Source: CAZHLD01 sp964533185
GTDB lineage: Bacteria; Acidobacteriota; Terriglobia; Acidiferrales; UBA7541
Length of the DNA stretch: 64,000 nt
Reading direction: 5' to 3'
NCBI GenBank assembly: GCA_964533185.1
Contig: CAZHLD010000002.1
Span: 1 to 64,000, forward strand
Position numbers and translations under genes: made by a program. The notes under the pieces were generated by a model. The model saw nothing but the letters and a program-made list of their open reading frames with translations. It was not told where the DNA came from and searched no databases. Shown piece after piece: positions 17,154 to 25,742 of this stretch (positions within the stretch are counted from its first letter, which is position 1; each line of letters begins with the position of its first letter).

Positions 17154-19520
17154 ATGGAAACTCCCGGAAAAGCCAAGACCGCAGCGCTGGCCTTCGGTGT
17201 GGGGCTACTGAGCGCGTCGGTGCTAATGGTCGAGCTGTTGCTGACGCGGCTCTTCTCGGTCATCCTCTATTACCACTTTGCGTTTCTGGCCGTGGCGCTG
17301 GCGATGATGGGGTTGGGCGCCGGCGGACTGCTCATCTACCTCAACCGGCACCGAATCTCTTCGGAGAGCCTTCCCAATTGGTACGTCCGCCTGAGCGCGG
17401 CGATGGCCCTGGTGATTGTGCTGGCGCTCACCGTCATTTTGAACCTCTATGTGCCGGCCTGGGCCGGGGCGCAGACGGCGGCGCGTCTGGCGGTCTTGTT
17501 CGTCGTAGCCAGTGTCCCCTTCCTGCTGGCCGGCGCGCTTCTCTCTCTTCTGGTGTGGCAATTTTCCGCCGCGATCAACCGCATTTACTTTTACGACCTG
17601 GTGGGCGCAGCGCTGGGAAGTCTGGCGGTGCTGCCGGCTCTCTCACTCGTAGGGGCTCCAAATGCCGTCCTGATTGCCGCCTTGCTGGCGGCGCTCAGTG
17701 GGCTGCTGCTGGGATGGGCCACGGGCGCGGCGCGCGCAAGTCGGCTGGTGGCAACGCTCGCCGCAGCCAGCGTTCTGTTCCTGCTGGTTTCCAACCTTCT
17801 GGGGAACCTGCTCGACTTGAAATACGCCAAGGGGGCCTCGACGCAGGGCGAACTCTATGCGCGATGGAACGCCATCTCGCGCGTCTGCGTTCACTCGGGC
17901 GAAAAGGGCTACTGGATCCGGATTGATTGCGACGCCGCGACCGAGGTGCCGTCGCTGGACTTCTGGCGCGGGGATCGGCGCATGCTGGCACGACAGTTTG
18001 TTTCGACCAGCGAGGACCTGGCGCATGTATTGCGGCCGGGGGCGAAGACTCTGGTGATTGGCTCAGGCGGCGGGCGAGACGTGGCCCGGGCACTGGCGCA
18101 CGGCAGCCCGCGCGTCGTCGCCGTGGAGATCAACCCGCTGATCGCGCGCAACCTGATGCTGGATTTCCTGCGCGAGGACTCGCGGCGTCTGTTCGAGCGG
18201 CCGGAGGTCGAGCTGGTGGTGGACGACGCGCGCTCGGCAATCCAGCGCTCGCCGGAGCAGTTTGACGTCATGCAATCCACGCTGATCGACACTTGGGCCA
18301 GCACGACGGCCGGGGCGTTCGCTCTGACAGAGAGTTACCTCTACACGGTGGATGCCTTCGAGCAATATCTGCAGCACCTGACCCCGGATGGCATTCTGAT
18401 CGTGACGCGGTGGGAGTTTGTGCCGCCGCGGCAGGCCTTGCGCGTGGTTTCGCTGGGCCGGGCTGCACTGGAACGGCTGGGCGCGAAGGCCCCGGCCGCC
18501 CACGTTTTGGTGATCGAAGACGGCCGTGGAGATGTGCGCAAGGCGTCGGTGCTGATCAAGCGCTCGCCCTTCACAGCGCCCGAGCTCCAGGTGGCGCGCG
18601 ACTTTCTCAAGACCAACACTGGCGTGCGCGCGGTGTATCTGCCAGATGGCTCCGCGTCGAATGAGTTTGCTGCCCTGCTCAGTGCGCCGGACTTGAAAAA
18701 GTTTGCCGCGGAGTATGCCTACGACGTCAGCCCGGTGGACGACTCGCGGCCTTTCTTTTTCTTCACCACGCGCTGGAGCCAGCTATTCTCAGCGTTCCGG
18801 GCCAACCGCGAAGACCTGAAAAACAACCTGGGATTGTTTCTGCTAGCCGTCTCGGGATTGGCGGCGGGGGTGGGAGTAATTGGACTGCTCCTGCTGCCGC
18901 GATGGCTGGCGTCCGGCCGGGATGCAAGCGGCACTTCGGCGGTGCGGTGGTTGTACTTCCTGGCGATCGGCGTGGCCTACATCGTGATCGAGATTGCCTT
19001 CATCCAGAGGTTCATCCTGTTTATGGGCCATCCCACCTATGGAATCATTGTGGTTGTTTTTTCAATGCTGGTGGGCAGCGGATTGGGGAGCCGCTGGAGC
19101 GGGCGGTTGCGCTCGCCTGCCCGCGCGGCCATCGTGGTGCCCATTGCTGTGGCAATTGTTGTGGCCGGAATGTACCTCATCGTGTTTCCCCAGGTCCTGC
19201 CGCTGGCCCAGCCGTTTTCGCGGATGACACGGGGGCTGCTGGCCGTTGCGCTTCTCTTACCGATTGGGCTTGTGATGGGGATACCGTTTCCGGCCGGGGT
19301 GCGGTCAGCGAAAGCAGAGGACGGAGAAGCGCTGCCCTGGCTGTGGAGCGCCAACGCGGGAGGCTCGGTGTTCGGGTCGGTCCTTGCAGTTGTGCTTGCA
19401 ATGACGATTGGAATCCCCGGCACCGCTTCGATTGGCGCGTTGTGTTATGTCGTGGCCGCACTGGCAGCTTTTCTCGCCAGTCGGCGGAATGGCCAACCGG
19501 CTGATGCCATTCAGGCTTGA
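17154..19520 (+). CDS. Membrane-embedded spermidine synthase-like protein
   Basis: The 788-residue protein has about six hydrophobic helices in its first 220 residues. A soluble SAM-binding domain follows, with VIGSGGGRDVARALA at about 301-315 and VVAVEINPLIA after it. About seven more helices occur from residue 565 on. This is the layout of the bacterial polyamine aminopropyltransferase-like membrane proteins. The nucleotide-binding glycine loop and acidic residue are intact, but the natural acceptor is unknown. It is transcribed away from the coaD block and stands alone. Confidence 0.75.
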   Translation: METPGKAKTAALAFGVGLLSASVLMVELLLTRLFSVILYYHFAFLAVALAMMGLGAGGLLIYLNRHRISSESLPNWYVRLSAAMALVIVLALTVILNLYVPAWAGAQTAARLAVLFVVASVPFLLAGALLSLLVWQFSAAINRIYFYDLVGAALGSLAVLPALSLVGAPNAVLIAALLAALSGLLLGWATGAARASRLVATLAAASVLFLLVSNLLGNLLDLKYAKGASTQGELYARWNAISRVCVHSGEKGYWIRIDCDAATEVPSLDFWRGDRRMLARQFVSTSEDLAHVLRPGAKTLVIGSGGGRDVARALAHGSPRVVAVEINPLIARNLMLDFLREDSRRLFERPEVELVVDDARSAIQRSPEQFDVMQSTLIDTWASTTAGAFALTESYLYTVDAFEQYLQHLTPDGILIVTRWEFVPPRQALRVVSLGRAALERLGAKAPAAHVLVIEDGRGDVRKASVLIKRSPFTAPELQVARDFLKTNTGVRAVYLPDGSASNEFAALLSAPDLKKFAAEYAYDVSPVDDSRPFFFFTTRWSQLFSAFRANREDLKNNLGLFLLAVSGLAAGVGVIGLLLLPRWLASGRDASGTSAVRWLYFLAIGVAYIVIEIAFIQRFILFMGHPTYGIIVVVFSMLVGSGLGSRWSGRLRSPARAAIVVPIAVAIVVAGMYLIVFPQVLPLAQPFSRMTRGLLAVALLLPIGLVMGIPFPAGVRSAKAEDGEALPWLWSANAGGSVFGSVLAVVLAMTIGIPGTASIGALCYVVAALAAFLASRRNGQPADAIQA

Positions 19521-19586
19521 TTTTCAACCGTTTGATTCTGAACCGAATGACTTCAGTTGTTTTTCCTTGCAGAGCCACCCAACTGA

Positions 19587-19599
19587 GACTAAATTAGTC
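19587..19599. promoter_or_regulatory. 13-base dyad upstream of iscR
   Basis: GACTAA-A-TTAGTC is a perfect odd-length palindrome about 50 bases upstream of the iscR -35 box. It could be a second regulator site, but no family match is apparent. Confidence 0.35.
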
Positions 19600-19647
19600 C
19601 GCTTACTAACCTTCACAAAAGGCTGAATTTAGGGTAAGAATTTGCGG

Positions 19648-19704
19648 TTGACAAGGGCGCATTGATGGGCATAGGATACATATGCGACTGAAACGGTCGC
19701 ATAT
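19648..19704 (+). promoter_or_regulatory. iscR promoter with IscR type-1-like operator
   Basis: TTGACA (19648-19653) and TAGGAT (19672-19677) are 18 bases apart, a good sigma-70 promoter. A perfect 9-base inverted repeat, ATATGCGAC and GTCGCATAT with a 7-base spacer, spans 19680-19704, between the -10 box and the iscR ATG at 19707. The 25-base layout ATAnnnGACTRWWWYnGTCnnnTAT agrees with the type-1 site bound by [2Fe-2S]-IscR in enterobacteria, which is known to repress the isc operon. The site leaves no room for a normal ribosome-binding site, so initiation may be unusual. Confidence 0.75.
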
Positions 19705-19706
19705 CA

Positions 19707-20144
19707 ATGTTCAAGCTCTCGAAAAAAGCCGACTACGCCCTGATAGCCGTCAAGCACCTGGCCACGCACGCAGAGAATGGTTCCTGCAGCTCCTCGGACA
19801 TTTCTGAAGCGTACGGCATCTCGACCACGTTGCTGGCCAAAGTGCTCCAAAAGCTGGCGAAGAAGGGGCTGGTCACCGCACGACACGGGTCGAGCGGAGG
19901 CTACAAGTTGGTCAAGCCGTCCACGGAGATTACGGCGCTTGAAGTGATCAGCGCGATTGACGGGCCGCTCTCGATCACGTCGTGCGTAACGCACCGGGGC
20001 GAGTGCTATCAGACCTCCACCTGCACGGTGCGCGAGCCGCTCCGGCGGGTGAACGAGAGCATCCTGCAAGTGTTGAGCACGGTAACGATTTCCCAGATGA
20101 GCGAGGACCCGCAAGGGCCCGCCCTGGTCGAATTACGTTCTTAG
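19707..20144 (+). CDS. iscR: Rrf2-family iron-sulfur regulator (IscR-like)
   Basis: The 145-residue protein has an N-terminal winged helix (KADYALIAVKHLATHA, ISTTLLAKVLQKLAKKGLV, RHGSSGGYKL) that binds DNA. It also has three cysteines in SCVTHRGECYQTSTCTV, placed to hold a [2Fe-2S] cluster. This is the normal form of IscR. It heads the iron-sulfur assembly operon and has a matching palindrome on its promoter, so autoregulation is likely. The stop lies 11 bases before the iscS ATG. The ATG is chosen because the alternative frames lose the HTH start. Confidence 0.93.
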   Translation: MFKLSKKADYALIAVKHLATHAENGSCSSSDISEAYGISTTLLAKVLQKLAKKGLVTARHGSSGGYKLVKPSTEITALEVISAIDGPLSITSCVTHRGECYQTSTCTVREPLRRVNESILQVLSTVTISQMSEDPQGPALVELRS

Positions 20145-20155
20145 GAGAAGCTGGA

Positions 20156-21376
20156 ATGGCCATCAAGTTGCCGATTTACATGGACCACCATGCCACCACG
20201 CCGGTGGATCCGCGCGTCGTGGAGACGATGCTGCCCTACTTCGACGAGAAGTTCGGCAACGCTGCCAGCCGCAACCACGCCTTCGGCTGGGCTGCTGAGG
20301 AAGCGGTGGAAAACGCCCGGGGGCAAATCGCGCGCCTGATCAACGCCACGCCGAAGGAGATCATCTTCACCAGCGGCGCCACCGAGTCAAACAACCTGGC
20401 CATCAAGGGCGTGGCGTGGATGTACCGCGAGAAGGGCAACCACATCATCACCCAGGTGACCGAGCACAAGGCTGTGCTCGACACCTGCAAGCACCTGGAG
20501 AAGGAAGGGTGCGAGGTTACGTACCTGCCGGTGGAGAAAGATGGTCGCATTAGCCTCGACGACCTGCGCCGCGCCATCACGCCGAAGACAATTCTAATCT
20601 CCATCATGTATGCCAACAATGAAATCGGCGTCATCCAGCCGGTGGAAGAGATCGGCAAGATCGCCAAAGAAAAGGGCGTCTTCTTCCACAGTGACGGCGT
20701 ACAGGCCATTGGGAAGATCCCCGTAGACGTGCAGCGGGACAACATCGATCTGCTTTCGCTGACCGCGCACAAGCTGTACGGGCCCAAAGGCGTCGGCGCG
20801 CTTTACGTTCGCCGGCGCAACCCGCGCGTGCAGTTGGCGGCGCTGATTGATGGCGGCGGCCACGAGCGCGGCATGCGTTCCGGCACGCTCAATGTCCCCG
20901 GCATTGTCGGCTTCGGAAAGGCTTGCGAACTGGCTCAGCAGGAAATGCCTCAAGAGTCTGCGCGGCTGCGCGGGCTCCGCGACCGTCTGAAGGACAATCT
21001 CTTCCGTGAGCTGGACGAGCTCTATATCAACGGCTCGATGGTCCATCGCCTGCCGCACAACCTGAATTGCAGCTTCGCCTTCGTCGAAGGAGAGTCGCTG
21101 CTGATGGGTATCAATGACGTTGCCGTCTCGAGCGGCTCGGCTTGTACTTCGGCCACGCTCGAGCCCAGCTATGTGCTCAAGGCACTGGGCGTGGGCGAAG
21201 ACCTGGCGCACACGTCGATCCGTTTCGGCCTGGGCCGGTTCAATACGGCGGAGGAAGTGGACTACGTCACCAACCGCGTGGTGGAAACCGTGCGGCGCCT
21301 GCGTGACCTTTCGCCGCTCTACGAAATGGCCAAGGAAGGCGTGGACTTGAGCAAGATGAACTGGAAAGTGAGCTAA
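20156..21376 (+). CDS. iscS: Cysteine desulfurase
   Basis: IscS removes sulfur from cysteine as a persulfide and gives it to IscU. The 406-residue PLP enzyme starts MAIKLPIYMDHHATTPVDPR behind aggaga. It contains FTSGATESNNLAIKG, HSDGVQAIGKIPVD, the PLP lysine K206 in LTAHKLYGPKGVG, and the persulfide cysteine C330 in SSGSACTSATLEPS. Length and motifs fit group I desulfurases. It sits between the regulator and the scaffold genes. Confidence 0.97.
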   Translation: MAIKLPIYMDHHATTPVDPRVVETMLPYFDEKFGNAASRNHAFGWAAEEAVENARGQIARLINATPKEIIFTSGATESNNLAIKGVAWMYREKGNHIITQVTEHKAVLDTCKHLEKEGCEVTYLPVEKDGRISLDDLRRAITPKTILISIMYANNEIGVIQPVEEIGKIAKEKGVFFHSDGVQAIGKIPVDVQRDNIDLLSLTAHKLYGPKGVGALYVRRRNPRVQLAALIDGGGHERGMRSGTLNVPGIVGFGKACELAQQEMPQESARLRGLRDRLKDNLFRELDELYINGSMVHRLPHNLNCSFAFVEGESLLMGINDVAVSSGSACTSATLEPSYVLKALGVGEDLAHTSIRFGLGRFNTAEEVDYVTNRVVETVRRLRDLSPLYEMAKEGVDLSKMNWKVS

Positions 21377-21430
21377 AGGGCCCGGAAGTGAATTTCAGAA
21401 ATCGCACGATACCTCAAGAGGTGAAACACC

Positions 21431-21853
21431 ATGGCGTATTCGGACAAAGTGATTGACCACTACAACCACCCGCGCAACGTCGGCAGCCTGCCCAAAGAGG
21501 ACCCCAGTGTGGGCACCGGCCTGGTCGGCGCGCCGGAGTGCGGCGACGTGATGAAACTGCAGATGAAAATCAACCCGGAGTCGCAGGTCATCGAAGAGGC
21601 AAAGTTCAAGACCTTCGGCTGCGGCTCGGCGATTGCCAGTTCGTCGCTGGCCACCGAGTGGGTGAAGGGCAAGACGGTCGAGGAGGCGCTGTCGATCAAG
21701 AATACGGACATCGTCCGCGAGTTGAGCCTGCCGCCGGTAAAAATCCACTGCTCGGTGCTGGCCGAAGATGCCATCAAGGCGGCCATCGGCGACTGGAAAA
21801 AGAAGCAGGGCATCGAGTCGACCGCCACGGAGAGGGCAGCGATACACGACTAA
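21431..21853 (+). CDS. iscU: Iron-sulfur cluster scaffold IscU
   Basis: IscU is the scaffold on which [2Fe-2S] clusters are built and then handed on by the HscA/HscB chaperones. The 140-residue protein has the three cluster cysteines C37 (APECGDVMKL), C64 (TFGCGSAIASSSL) and C107 (KIHCSVLAEDA). The HscA recognition motif LPPVK is at 100-104. The start MAYSDKVIDHYNHPRNVGS is typical. A purine-rich gaggtg precedes it. Confidence 0.97.
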   Translation: MAYSDKVIDHYNHPRNVGSLPKEDPSVGTGLVGAPECGDVMKLQMKINPESQVIEEAKFKTFGCGSAIASSSLATEWVKGKTVEEALSIKNTDIVRELSLPPVKIHCSVLAEDAIKAAIGDWKKKQGIESTATERAAIHD

Positions 21854-21877
21854 GAGTTCGCTGCGACTGCAGGAAAT

Positions 21878-22213
21878 ATGAAGATGATCCACCTCACCGA
21901 GAAAGCTGCGAGCAAAATCCGCCAGCTCTTGACCAAAGAGGGCGTGCCCGCCGAGAGCGGAGGGCTACGCATCGGCGTGCAAGGCGGCGGATGCTCCGGG
22001 TTGAGCTACGCGATGCGTCTGGAGACGCAGGCACGCGACCGCGACAAAGTGTTTGAAGAGTATGGCGCGCGGCTTTTTGTTGACTTGAAGAGCTTCCTCT
22101 ATTTGAACGATACAACGCTCGACTACGAGGAAAGCCTGATACGCCAGGGATTTGTCTTTCAGAACCCAAATGCCGCGCGCAGTTGCGGCTGTGGTAGTTC
22201 TTTCACAGCCTGA
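21878..22213 (+). CDS. iscA: A-type iron-sulfur carrier IscA
   Basis: This 111-residue A-type carrier passes iron-sulfur clusters to target enzymes. The three conserved cysteines are in GGGCSGLSY and the C-terminal CGCGSSF. The start MKMIHLTEKAASKIRQLL is typical, and it begins 24 bases after iscU. A strong intrinsic terminator lies about 50 bases after its stop. Confidence 0.95.
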   Translation: MKMIHLTEKAASKIRQLLTKEGVPAESGGLRIGVQGGGCSGLSYAMRLETQARDRDKVFEEYGARLFVDLKSFLYLNDTTLDYEESLIRQGFVFQNPNAARSCGCGSSFTA

Positions 22214-22265
22214 GACCAACCGGGGAGGGCGCAACAGGCTGCCAGCTCTTGTGACTTGATATGGG

Positions 22266-22299
22266 GTGGTTGGCAGGCAGTGCCGCCAACCACTTTTTT
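22266..22299 (+). terminator. Intrinsic terminator between iscA and hscB
   Basis: GTGGTTGGC (22266-22274) and GCCAACCAC (22285-22293) form a perfect nine-pair stem with a ten-base loop that can itself pair further. Six T residues follow. This is the clearest rho-independent terminator in the window. It lies inside an otherwise continuous isc operon, so it should reduce transcription of hscB-hscA-fdx-iscX relative to iscRSUA. Confidence 0.88.
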
Positions 22300-22326
22300 G
22301 TTCCACGCAAGCTTTTGGACAGCGTT

Positions 22327-23022
22327 ATGAAAACAGACGAAATCAGGACCGCCTCTGTTTGCTGGAGCTGCCGAGCGGCCTCGGCCGGTGAGCACTTTTG
22401 TCCGGCCTGCGGAAAGATTCAGTCGCTGCCACATGGCACAGACTACTTCACATTCTTCGGACTGCCGCGGAAATTGAGAGTGGATGCGGCAGAGCTGGAG
22501 CGGCGCTTCCACAAGCTTTCCTGGCAGCTCCACCCGGATAATTTCGTGCGGGCCGGCGAACGCGAGCGTGAGCTTTCGCTCGAGCGCTCCTCGCAGTTGA
22601 ACGATGCCTACCGCACACTCGGCGACCCGATTCGCCGAGTGGAATACCTACTGGCGCAGGCCGGCTTGCGCAAGGAAGGCCAGCAGAAGCAGCAGGCACC
22701 ACCCGAACTGCTCGAAGAGGTTTTCGAACTGAACGAATCGCTCGACGAACTGCGCATGGCCCGCAAGGCGGGCAGCAGCAATGGCGAACTGGCGGACTTG
22801 CGGAAGCGGCTAAAAACGGAACAAGAGAAGTTCCAGCAGAGCATGGCCGCGGTGGACGCGGAGTTGGAAGACGACTTTGGTGAGTGGGATGCCGCGCTGG
22901 ATGCCGGCGCCAACGATGCTCTGCGGTCCAAGCTAATGGCGCGAATGAACGAACTGCTGAACCGGCGCTCGTACATTCGCAACCTGGTCGCCAGCGTGCG
23001 CCAGGAGCTGGCGGAGGCGTAA
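22327..23022 (+). CDS. hscB: Fe-S co-chaperone HscB with N-terminal zinc-ribbon
   Basis: HscB is the J-protein that brings IscU to HscA. The 231-residue product begins MKTDEIRTASVCWSCRAASA; the ATG at 22261 is rejected because it would run through the terminator. Residues 12-40 contain two CxxC pairs (CWSC, CPAC) like the zinc knuckle of mitochondrial HSCB. The J domain follows with HKLSWQLHPDNF (HPD motif), then SLERSSQLNDAYRTLGDPIRRVEYLL. The C-terminal helical domain contains the ELNESLDELRMA segment. It ends nine bases before hscA. Confidence 0.93.
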   Translation: MKTDEIRTASVCWSCRAASAGEHFCPACGKIQSLPHGTDYFTFFGLPRKLRVDAAELERRFHKLSWQLHPDNFVRAGERERELSLERSSQLNDAYRTLGDPIRRVEYLLAQAGLRKEGQQKQQAPPELLEEVFELNESLDELRMARKAGSSNGELADLRKRLKTEQEKFQQSMAAVDAELEDDFGEWDAALDAGANDALRSKLMARMNELLNRRSYIRNLVASVRQELAEA

Positions 23023-23031
23023 TGAGGAATC

Positions 23032-24873
23032 ATGGGACGCGTCGTCGGAATCGACCTCGGAACCACCTATAGCCTGATCGCCTTGTTCGACAAGGCCACG
23101 AACGGGCCGACGTGTATGCCCGGGCCGTACGGCGAGACGCTTTGCCCGTCCGTGGTCAGCGTGGATGCGGACGGCGCCATTATCGTCGGCGAGGCGGCAC
23201 GCCGCCGCCTGCTGACGCAGCCCGACCGCACCATTTATTCCGTCAAGCGGCTGATGGGCCGCGGCGTGGCCGACGTTCAGGACGAGCTGAAGATCTTTCC
23301 GTTCCGCATTGACGCCGGCTCGCAGCACGTCATTCGCGTGCGGCTCGGCGACCGCGTTTTCACCCCGCCGGAGATATCTGCCTTCATCCTGCGCGAGCTG
23401 AAAAGCTGGGCCGAAGAGTTTCTGGGCGAGCCAGTAGACCGCGCCGTGATCACCGTGCCCGCCTACTTCAATGACGCGCAGCGCCAGGCCACCCGAGACG
23501 CGGGACGGCTGGCCGGCCTCGAAGTCTTGCGCCTTGTGAACGAGCCGACGGCCGCGGCCCTGGCCTACGGCCTGAACGAGAAGCAGCGCGGCCGTGTGGC
23601 CGTCTACGATTTCGGCGGCGGCACGTTTGACATCTCCATCCTGAAGCTGATTTCCACCGGCGAGGGCGACATCTATCAGGTGCTCTCCACCAGCGGCGAT
23701 ACGCATTTGGGCGGCGACGACATCGACAACCTGCTTCAGAGCATTGTCCGCGATGAGATCCGCGAGGAATTCGGGCTTGACTTGACGCAGCATCCGGAAG
23801 CAGTGCAGGAGCTGCGCAAGGCGCTGATCGGCGCCAAGCACGATCTCTCGTCGGCGGAAGCGGCGACGGTGAAGTTCGCGTTGCCTGCGGGCGGCGTGTA
23901 CGTTCGCGAGATCACCTGCGCTGAGTTTGAGAAATGGATTGAGCCGATCGTCGTCCGCACCATGGGCCCGGTGAAGCAGGCATTGGCCGATGCCGGGCTT
24001 TCTGCTTCGGAGATGGACGAGGTCGTCCTGGTGGGTGGCTCGACGCGCGTGCCGCTGGTGCGACGCACCGTCGAGGAGTTCTTCGGCCGCCGGCCGCACG
24101 CCGAGCTCAACCCGGACGAAGTAGTGGCGCTGGGTGCCGCCGTCCAGGCGGATATCCTCGAAGGCGGCGTGAAGAACATGCTGCTGCTCGACGTGACGCC
24201 GCTTTCGCTTGGAATCGAGACGATGGGCGGGGTGGTGGCCAAGATCATCCCGCGCAACTCCACCGTGCCAGCCAGCGCGCAGGAGATGTTCACCACAGGA
24301 GTGGACAACCAGACCGGGATTGATCTCCACGTCCTGCAGGGCGAGCGCGAGCTGGCGAAGGACTGCCGGTCGCTGGCGCGGTTTCAGCTCAAGGTGCCGC
24401 CGGCGCCGGCGGGGCTGGCGCGCGTTGAGGTGAAGTTTTTGATTGATGCCAACGGCATCCTGCAGGTGGCGGCGCACGACCTGCGCAGCGGCGAGCAGCG
24501 CTCGCTGGAAGTGCAACCCAGCTATGGCCTGACCGACGCGGAAATCGAGAAAATGCTCGAAGAGTCCATCGAACATGCCGAGCAGGATTTTTCGGAGCGG
24601 CAACTGATTGAGGCGCGCAACGAAGGTGAATCCATGCTGCACGCCACGGAAAAGGCACTGAGCCAGCCGCAGGCCGCCGAGCTCGACCCCGACGAGCGCA
24701 GCCGAATTGACGTTGCGATGGCTGCTCTGCGCGCGGCGATGGCGGGCACGGATTACAAGCTGGTTCGCGCGCGCGTGGACGAGCTCAACCAGGCCACGCT
24801 CGATCTGGCTGAGCGTATGATGAACCGCGCACTGGCCACGGCGCTGGAAGGCAAGCGGCTCGAAGAAGTGTGA
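23032..24873 (+). CDS. hscA: Hsp70-family Fe-S assembly chaperone HscA
   Basis: HscA is a specialised Hsp70 that releases clusters from IscU using ATP. The 613-residue protein has the ATPase signature VVGIDLGTTYSLIALF, VPAYFNDAQRQATRDAG, AVYDFGGGTFDISIL and VLVGGSTRVPLVRR. A substrate-binding domain follows from about residue 385 (LLDVTPLSLGIETMGG). The C-terminus is shorter than in DnaK and lacks its long acidic tail, which supports HscA. The ATG is preceded by gagga and follows hscB directly. Confidence 0.93.
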   Translation: MGRVVGIDLGTTYSLIALFDKATNGPTCMPGPYGETLCPSVVSVDADGAIIVGEAARRRLLTQPDRTIYSVKRLMGRGVADVQDELKIFPFRIDAGSQHVIRVRLGDRVFTPPEISAFILRELKSWAEEFLGEPVDRAVITVPAYFNDAQRQATRDAGRLAGLEVLRLVNEPTAAALAYGLNEKQRGRVAVYDFGGGTFDISILKLISTGEGDIYQVLSTSGDTHLGGDDIDNLLQSIVRDEIREEFGLDLTQHPEAVQELRKALIGAKHDLSSAEAATVKFALPAGGVYVREITCAEFEKWIEPIVVRTMGPVKQALADAGLSASEMDEVVLVGGSTRVPLVRRTVEEFFGRRPHAELNPDEVVALGAAVQADILEGGVKNMLLLDVTPLSLGIETMGGVVAKIIPRNSTVPASAQEMFTTGVDNQTGIDLHVLQGERELAKDCRSLARFQLKVPPAPAGLARVEVKFLIDANGILQVAAHDLRSGEQRSLEVQPSYGLTDAEIEKMLEESIEHAEQDFSERQLIEARNEGESMLHATEKALSQPQAAELDPDERSRIDVAMAALRAAMAGTDYKLVRARVDELNQATLDLAERMMNRALATALEGKRLEEV

Positions 24874-24910
24874 CGGCCGCCACGAGCAGCGCTGAGTTTT
24901 AGGGGGAGCC

Positions 24911-25327
24911 ATGGGGGGCAAGAACCCGTATATCGAAGAGGTCAAGTTCACGCCCGCTACGAAGAAGTATAAGGTGACGTTCGTGCGCGGAGAGAAGCGC
25001 GTGGAAGTCGAAGTGGACCCGGAAAAGATACCCCTCGGGCATGACGGGCTGCCCGGAAGTATTCTGGACATCTCCCAGGGCTTTCGCATGGGGCTCGACC
25101 ACGCGTGCGGTGGTGTTTGCGCCTGCTCCACCTGCCATGTGATCGTGCACGAAGGCTTGGAGACGTGCAACGAGGCCACCGACGCCGAGTTCGACCAGCT
25201 CGACGAGGCCCCCGGCGTCACCGCGAAGTCGCGGCTGGGCTGCCAGTGCGTGCCGGATGGGAACAAGGATCTGGTGGTCGAGATTCCGGACTGGAACAAG
25301 AATTATGCACGGGAGACAGAACATTAG
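24911..25327 (+). CDS. fdx: [2Fe-2S] ferredoxin, ISC type
   Basis: This ferredoxin supplies electrons for cluster assembly. The 138-residue protein has the CxxxxxCxxC pattern in HACGGVCACSTCHVIV and the fourth cysteine in RLGCQCVPDG. The C-terminus ends near DLVVEIPDWNKNYA. It has a slightly longer N-terminus than enterobacterial Fdx. The aggggga before the start is a good ribosome-binding site. It is between hscA and iscX, the standard order. Confidence 0.94.
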   Translation: MGGKNPYIEEVKFTPATKKYKVTFVRGEKRVEVEVDPEKIPLGHDGLPGSILDISQGFRMGLDHACGGVCACSTCHVIVHEGLETCNEATDAEFDQLDEAPGVTAKSRLGCQCVPDGNKDLVVEIPDWNKNYARETEH

Positions 25328-25372
25328 AGAGGAATTGCAGGGAGAAAATGAAGTAGAGGAGGCAGGGGAATA

Positions 25373-25594
25373 ATGCCGGGAACATTTGATTGGGATGATG
25401 CCGAAGAGATTGGGATTCAACTGACGGAGAAGTTTCCGGCTCTTGACCCGCTGGCGGTGCGGTTCACCGATCTGCACAAGTGGGTGTGCGAACTTTCGGG
25501 CTTCTCCGGCGACCCGAAGTTGAGCAACGAGGGCAAGCTCGAAGCCATCCAAATGGCCTGGCTCGAGGAGTATAAGGATCGGCAGGAAGGCTAG
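25373..25594 (+). CDS. iscX: Fe-S assembly adaptor IscX
   Basis: IscX is a small acidic protein that binds IscS and iron and modulates sulfur transfer. The 73-residue product shows FDWDDAEEIGIQLTEKFPALDP, then VRFTDLHKWVCELSGF and LEAIQMAWLEEYKDRQEG, all family features. A gaggaggcagggg run precedes the ATG. It closes the ISC operon. Confidence 0.94.
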   Translation: MPGTFDWDDAEEIGIQLTEKFPALDPLAVRFTDLHKWVCELSGFSGDPKLSNEGKLEAIQMAWLEEYKDRQEG

Positions 25595-25742
25595 CCCGGA
25601 TCAGTACGCGCGTTCTGCCACATGTCAAGCAAATGAGTCTCCGGCCATGCTGCCGCATCTAATCGAAATGCAGCCGGGAATTACCGGCAGAGGAATTGAA
25701 TCCAACCTATCGCGGTCCAACACTCTGAAAGGCACAGTAGAA

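Noticed and set aside
22933..25299. A 788-codon open frame on the minus strand across hscA and fdx
   Set aside because: High GC gives long antisense frames. The plus strand carries complete Hsp70 and ferredoxin genes with correct motifs.
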